From Trachelipus rathkii (lineage: Eukaryota; Arthropoda; Malacostraca; Isopoda; Trachelipodidae), in NCBI GenBank assembly GCA_015478945.1, contig JABUQX010095273.1, positions 25,001 through 37,500 of the forward strand: a stretch of 12,500 nt of DNA, given 5' to 3'. Each line of letters starts with the position of its first letter. Positions within the stretch are counted from its first letter, which is position 1. The position numbers and the translations under genes are program-made. Under the pieces are notes generated by a model. It was not told the DNA's origin, did no database searches, and worked only from the letters and a program-made list of their open reading frames with translations. This document shows positions 8,568-12,500 of this stretch, in pieces.

Positions 8568-9064
8568 TAAATATATATATATATATATATTTATATACTA
8601 TTATATTAATATTATATATATTAAATTATATATATATATATATCTATATTATAGTATATATATATATTAATATATATATAATATTATATATATATAAAAT
8701 CTATATATATTAATTATATTAATTAATTTAATATATATATTTTTATATTAATATATATTAAATTAATATATATATATATATATTATATATTTTATATATA
8801 TATAATATATAATATTATATATTATTATATTTATATATATATATATAATTAATATATGATATATAATATATATATATATTAATATATATATTAATTAATA
8901 TATATATATATAATTAATATACTTATTTAATAATATTTATATATTATTATATTTTATTTTATGTGTATATATATATATATATAATATATAATATATATAT
9001 ATATATATTATATATATATATATAATATTAATATATATAATATAATATATATATATATATATAT
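8320..9064. repeat. A/T core block B (about 95% AT or more)
   Basis: Same texture as block A: near-alternating TA with TTAA slips and few homopolymers. Positions 8702-8857 have no G or C (156 bp). The longest pure alternations are (AT)12 at 8371-8394, 22 bp at 8546-8567, 20 bp at 8571-8590 and 20 bp at 9045-9064. One island (8427-8474) breaks it. There is no coding potential. Long AT alternations readily unwind or extrude cruciforms, which is established for (AT)n DNA; any cellular role here is inference. Confidence 0.75.
8441..8480. repeat. degenerate 10-bp repeat headed by ACT, four units
   Basis: Units begin with ACT at 8441, 8451, 8461 and 8471: ACTTTTTACT, ACTCTACAAT, ACTTATAAAT, ACTCTAATAT. 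Units 2 to 4 fit ACTYWWMWAT. The period equals about one helical turn, so the C residues lie on one face of the DNA. It sits in the only clear island within core block B. It could be a decayed minisatellite or chance. Confidence 0.4.
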
Positions 9065-9780
9065 CATATTAATTATTTAAATGAGATGTTAACGTAATAG
9101 TATATATGGTATCGGTATCTGAGGCTCAGTATCAGGCCTTTTTTAGGGTGAGGTGTATTAATTACAGATATATCGGTAATCTAGGTAATATTGGTTTATA
9201 TATGTCCCAGTAATACTTTGAGCCTGATAAATGAGTTGTTTATATTAACCTCTATTTTGGAGTAGATAGAATTAGCGTAGAAACTTATTAGTAATCAATA
9301 GATAATATCTAATAGTTTATATTACGATATAAAAAGGGTAGTTATATTAGGGTACGAAATGTAAATCTGTATCACTATTACGTTTACAATGGAAACTCAC
9401 TGAGTAGCTCATTAATATATATTTTTTTACGTACAATTCAGTTAATAATCGAGAGAGTGTCCTCATCGTCATGTAGTCTATAATTATATGCTTAATTATT
9501 TTGCACTCAGTATTTAAGTTGAGAAACATATTCACTCACTAGAAATACTGAGTAGTATATAGATAATTTTAATTAATTATGAGCGCTGTATCAATTTAAA
9601 GATAAACTGAAATATGAATTATATAAAAATAAGATACCTTCAAAACTAATTTGTATCTTAGTTATGTCTTCAGTTTATATTATAATAATTTTTATTTATA
9701 TATATATATCACTGTTTTAGATTCTCTACCAGCATGAAACAGTAACAATTGCATAAAATAACTGAAAATAAAGGATAATG
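9065..9780. other. gene-free segment right of the A/T core, about 28% GC
   Basis: Starts with the GC-richer strip (9106-9155), then ordinary AT-rich DNA. A 62-codon minus-strand frame (9347-9535) has no recognisable product. The tetramer ACTC/GAGT is frequent (about eight copies in 9065-9560), including ACTCACTGAGT near 9397 and CACTCACTAG near 9534. A 13-bp palindrome with central A lies at 9299-9311. No RNA gene is seen. Confidence 0.6.
9108..9229. repeat. GGTATC tandem pair, TGAGGCTCA palindrome and 8-bp inverted repeat
   Basis: GGTATC is repeated head to tail (9108-9119) and followed by the palindrome TGAGGCTCA (9120-9128) and a further GTATC (9129-9133). TATCAGGC (9130-9137) is matched by its inverse, GCCTGATA (9222-9229), 84 bp away. 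GAGGC (9121-9125) can also pair with GCCTT (9136-9140) just before a run of T ending at 9144, giving a weak terminator-like shape on the plus strand. The cluster marks the right edge of the A/T core. Function unknown. Confidence 0.4.
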
Positions 9781-10150
9781 AAGTTAAATATTATATTATA
9801 TTAATTATAAATAATCATATTATTATAAATCATATTAAAGTAATAAAAATTTTATATATTTAATATTATATATATCAAATTATGAATAAATATAATTAAT
9901 ATATATTATTTAATATTAATTATAAATTATTATTATATTATTATTATTATTTAATTATTATTTAAATTTATTATATTATTATATTATTATTATTTATTTA
10001 ATTATTATTAAATTTATCACTTTAATTCGTAGTTAATATATATATTATTATTTAATTTTATTAATTTAATTAATATAGTACAAAGACTTACTATTTATTA
10101 TTATTATTTATTATTTATTTAATATATTATTATTATAATTACCAATATAT
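9781..10150. repeat. second TTA-rich degenerate triplet tract
   Basis: About 370 bp in which TTA/ATT triplets dominate, T-rich on the plus strand through most of its length (about 9900-10140), like 4901-5208. The two tracts lie in the same orientation on either side of the A/T core. Inside, 9933-9970 (38 bp) and 9971-10016 (46 bp) are imperfect tandem copies: both start TTATATTATTAT, pass through TTAATTATTATT and end AAATTTA, differing mainly in the number of TTA units. Confidence 0.65.
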
Positions 10151-11033
10151 ATATACTATATATATATAACTATTTTTATTGCTCTATACTCACTCACTAC
10201 TAGTCTGGATATGAGAACGCATATGACTAAAGTAAATTTCATCCATACTAACATAAAAAAGTTTTATATATTCCAACTAAATTTCATTATATCCTATAAA
10301 TAGTGGAGTATGTGCTCTATGTAAACTCATTAATATTATACTCCTGTCAATCATAACGTATCCTCGTATAATTATTCGATCTATCCTAAATATTATACGA
10401 TGTTATTTAGTATGGCTTAAATCTTTTTTTCCTGCTACTTATAAACAATAAATCTTGTGCTTATCCTGCTACTGTGATTTATTACTACAAGTAAACAGAT
10501 TTTTCCGTCTTTTTTGGAATGTCTTATAACTACTTCCGAGGATGAGACTGTTATATATCTTCTTCACTATTCTCCTTCTATATTAAGGGGATTTCTAAAT
10601 GAATTCACAGATAACACACTGAATAATAGTGGTTATGTGAGCTCATTCTACTTGATTTGTGGAGGTATATATATATATATAAGAGGTGACTGAGATAATT
10701 CACTTACAGCATTATACTATAATTAAGATCTGGATAGCACTCACACTAATTAAGAACATAACATACTACATTCTGAGATCCTTACAGAGATACTCTCTAT
10801 AATATTCTATTTGTAACATACTACACTCACTATGACTATGTTTACAACTCTCTAATCTTAAGTAAATCTTATCTCATTTATAATAATTACATAATCACCC
10901 CTTCGTCTTCACTCTACTCAATGTGTAAAATATTAATTAATAACATTATCCCTCTCACATAACAGCTCCAATCCTGTTCCTAATGCGTTTTTTCTAGCGC
11001 TTTGAATCGGTGACCGTGATTATGTATAGAATT

Positions 11034-11045
11034 TTGCGTTATTCG
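11034..11045 (+). repeat. TTGCGTTATTCG, second copy of a dispersed 12-mer
   Basis: Identical to 1566-1577, 9.5 kb away, in the same orientation. Both copies lie downstream of a GACCG/GGTG-containing stretch and are followed by GTGA or GAGTGA. Several repeated 12-mers are expected by chance in this window, but few carry five G/C bases. It may be a trace of a dispersed repeat, or chance. Confidence 0.35.
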
Positions 11046-12123
11046 AGTGACTTATTATACGTATAACTTAATAATTGGGAGTATTACTGCTTTTGTCTCT
11101 AGAAGTTGACTTATCTACTTCTGCGAATTATAAGGTTAGGAAGCTGTAATCGTTGATATAGAGATAAAGCTAAAGTTTAATTATCCTATTACTTCGACTC
11201 ACTATAATAATCTTTCTATCTTACTCAAAATATACATAATGGTTCGAATCTGGCTTGAGTTCTCTATGGCAATTCAGGCTAGAGACAGTGACGTATATAT
11301 GACAGGAGTTGGAACTACCTATTATTCTATACAGTATCGATAACAGCTGGTACATGCACTTTGTAATATATATATATACTCGCTATTATTATATATCATT
11401 CAGCTATGAGTAAAATACGTTGACAGGGTATATCTATTACGATCACTGAATATATGACATAATATAGCAAACTTTCATTATAATACTCGAATATAGTATA
11501 GCTATATCTTGACTACTCTCATTGGTATTCTCCTATACTTGACAAAACTTTTCATAGGCCTCTTAGTTAAAACATCTTCTAATGAAATCTATCTGTATAA
11601 TCTGTATTTATATTCTCTACCTACTTATTTACTCAGATATATTACTACTGAATGGATTCTGTATGAATAATCATGATACTACTATAACTATTGAGAAAAT
11701 GGACCAATACTCTTTGGAGCTCACATATTATTTTTACCAATATAACTCTACATAACTCATGATGAATAGATTCTTAGCAGTTTACACTTACTTCCTCTCC
11801 TTTCTTATACTCTCAAAGTGTCACTACAGGTGTGATTACATTTGATCGGATGCATGGGTATATTACCTGAGAAATCTACTATAAACGTAAAGAAGAGACG
11901 GAGGTATGGTCACGAGTTTAGTCATTTTCATCACCCGAGTTATTTTTGAAGTACTGATAGATGTCTCACTTATACTCAGTGACTGTACAGTACGATCCCA
12001 CTATCGTTATATCAATATATACTATTATTACTATCTATAAGTATATATCTCAATATCAAACTAACTTATTTCCTCATGTTGTATGGACGACGCTTCCAAT
12101 CCAGCTTATGTACCATAGTCAAA

Positions 12124-12175
12124 TCTGACGCTCGAGTAAAAACACACATGAGAAGAAGGAATCTCTGACGCTCGA
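12124..12175 (+). repeat. GC-rich direct repeat TCTGACGCTCGA, 40-bp period
   Basis: The 12-mer TCTGACGCTCGA (7 of 12 G/C) occurs at 12124-12135 and 12164-12175, exactly 40 bp apart. Its first ten bases occur again at 1842-1851. The sequences between and after the copies are unrelated, so this looks like a repeated site rather than a duplicated segment. It is conspicuous in DNA of about 32% GC. A protein-binding site is possible but untested. Confidence 0.6.
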
Positions 12176-12500
12176 ATCTCTTGATTTGGGGCAAATCTTT
12201 TGTTGTTCATTTTACAACCATCTTATCAAACATAGACCCGCACTTAAATATATAACTCTTTCACTTACGCATGAGCATAATGAACTAAATATTGTTTAGT
12301 AAACCTTACTACAATTCGTTACATTCTATTCTTAGATATAACTGGAATCTCATTACCGCTCAATATCATATTTATGCACTGAGATTAAAATTTACATTAA
12401 TACAGCAGTGAGACCTGAGAGTCGTATAAAGTGTGGAAGAGATTGTGATAGATTTAAAAGAAATGATATTTTTGCACTTTTAAAGTTTTAATGTAAATAA

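Larger units (their letters stand above)
10151..12500. other. gene-free right flank, about 32% GC
   Basis: GC rises again (28-35% in sampled lines). No open frame of 62 codons or more exists here, and no tRNA or rRNA was found. GGTTCGAATC at 11241-11250 looks like a tRNA T-loop but lacks both the T stem and an acceptor stem. ACTC/GAGT tetramers are common, about 31 by eye, or roughly twice the composition-based expectation. Small palindromes include ACTGTACAGT (11982-11991). The flank is open at the window edge, so a gene may begin beyond it. Confidence 0.65.

Noticed and set aside
6091..9064. Yeast-type mitochondrial intergenic DNA
   Set aside because: The A/T texture is similar, but there are no GC clusters, mitochondrial tRNAs or rRNA fragments, and the 32-38% GC gene-free flanks do not fit well. 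Not excluded, only unsupported.
9139..9148. Telomere-like TTTTTTAGGG
   Set aside because: A single TTAGGG-like occurrence with no tandem repetition.
9347..9535. 62-codon minus-strand frame
   Set aside because: No recognisable product, and chance length for the composition.
4901..10150. CRISPR array or classical satellite
   Set aside because: No regular repeat-spacer alternation and no fixed-length tandem unit; the repetitiveness is low-complexity TA and TTA drift.
11225..11265. tRNA-like T-loop GGTTCGAATC
   Set aside because: The flanking bases do not form the 5-bp T stem, and no acceptor, D or anticodon arm is found upstream.
12122..12133. Sequencing-adapter remnant (TCTGACGCT is shared with a transposase-based library adapter)
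   Set aside because: The match covers only about ten bases and diverges immediately afterwards on both copies, so contamination is not supported.

Overview
I find no gene I can support in these 12.5 kb. The longest open frame from a possible start codon to a stop is 68 codons. The next five are 62-63 codons, which is about what chance gives at this composition. None has a recognisable domain, codon bias or conserved neighbour. I see no tRNA, rRNA, CRISPR array, transposase or telomere repeat. The organism cannot be named. The texture fits intergenic, pericentromeric or organellar DNA of a very AT-rich eukaryote (fungus, apicomplexan-like protist or similar) better than a bacterial chromosome, which would rarely leave 12.5 kb without genes. 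This is inference from composition only. An assembly artefact or an artificial sequence cannot be excluded by eye.

Layout: GC content forms one broad valley. It is roughly 38% in 1-2300, about 25% in 2300-4900, and lower still across two triplet-biased tracts (TTA-rich 4901-5208, TAA-rich 5435-6050). A GC-richer strip (6051-6090) then gives way abruptly to an almost pure A/T core in two blocks: 6091-7508, which includes 251 consecutive bases with no G or C, and about 8320-9064. The blocks are separated by 0.8 kb of 80-90% AT DNA. A second GC-richer strip (9106-9155) marks the right edge. After it come 9156-9780 (about 28% GC), another TTA-rich tract (9781-10150) and a right flank of about 32% GC to the window end.

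The core is not random A/T. Homopolymers are nearly absent, TA alternation dominates, and the 10-bp palindrome ATATTAATAT recurs far above chance. Two short islands break the A/T monotony, and each is tiled by three nearly contiguous inverted repeats (6832-6882 followed by T7; 8071-8120). A third island carries ACT at exact 10-bp spacing (8441-8473). These and the symmetric GC valley are the most unusual signals. The most economical hypotheses are an AT-rich centromere-like or replication-initiation region, or a mutation-degraded repeat block.

The flanks hold small tandem duplications, a terminator-like double hairpin (1724-1779), nested inverted repeats (792-889) and a GC-rich direct repeat (12124-12175). 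None of these implies a known system.
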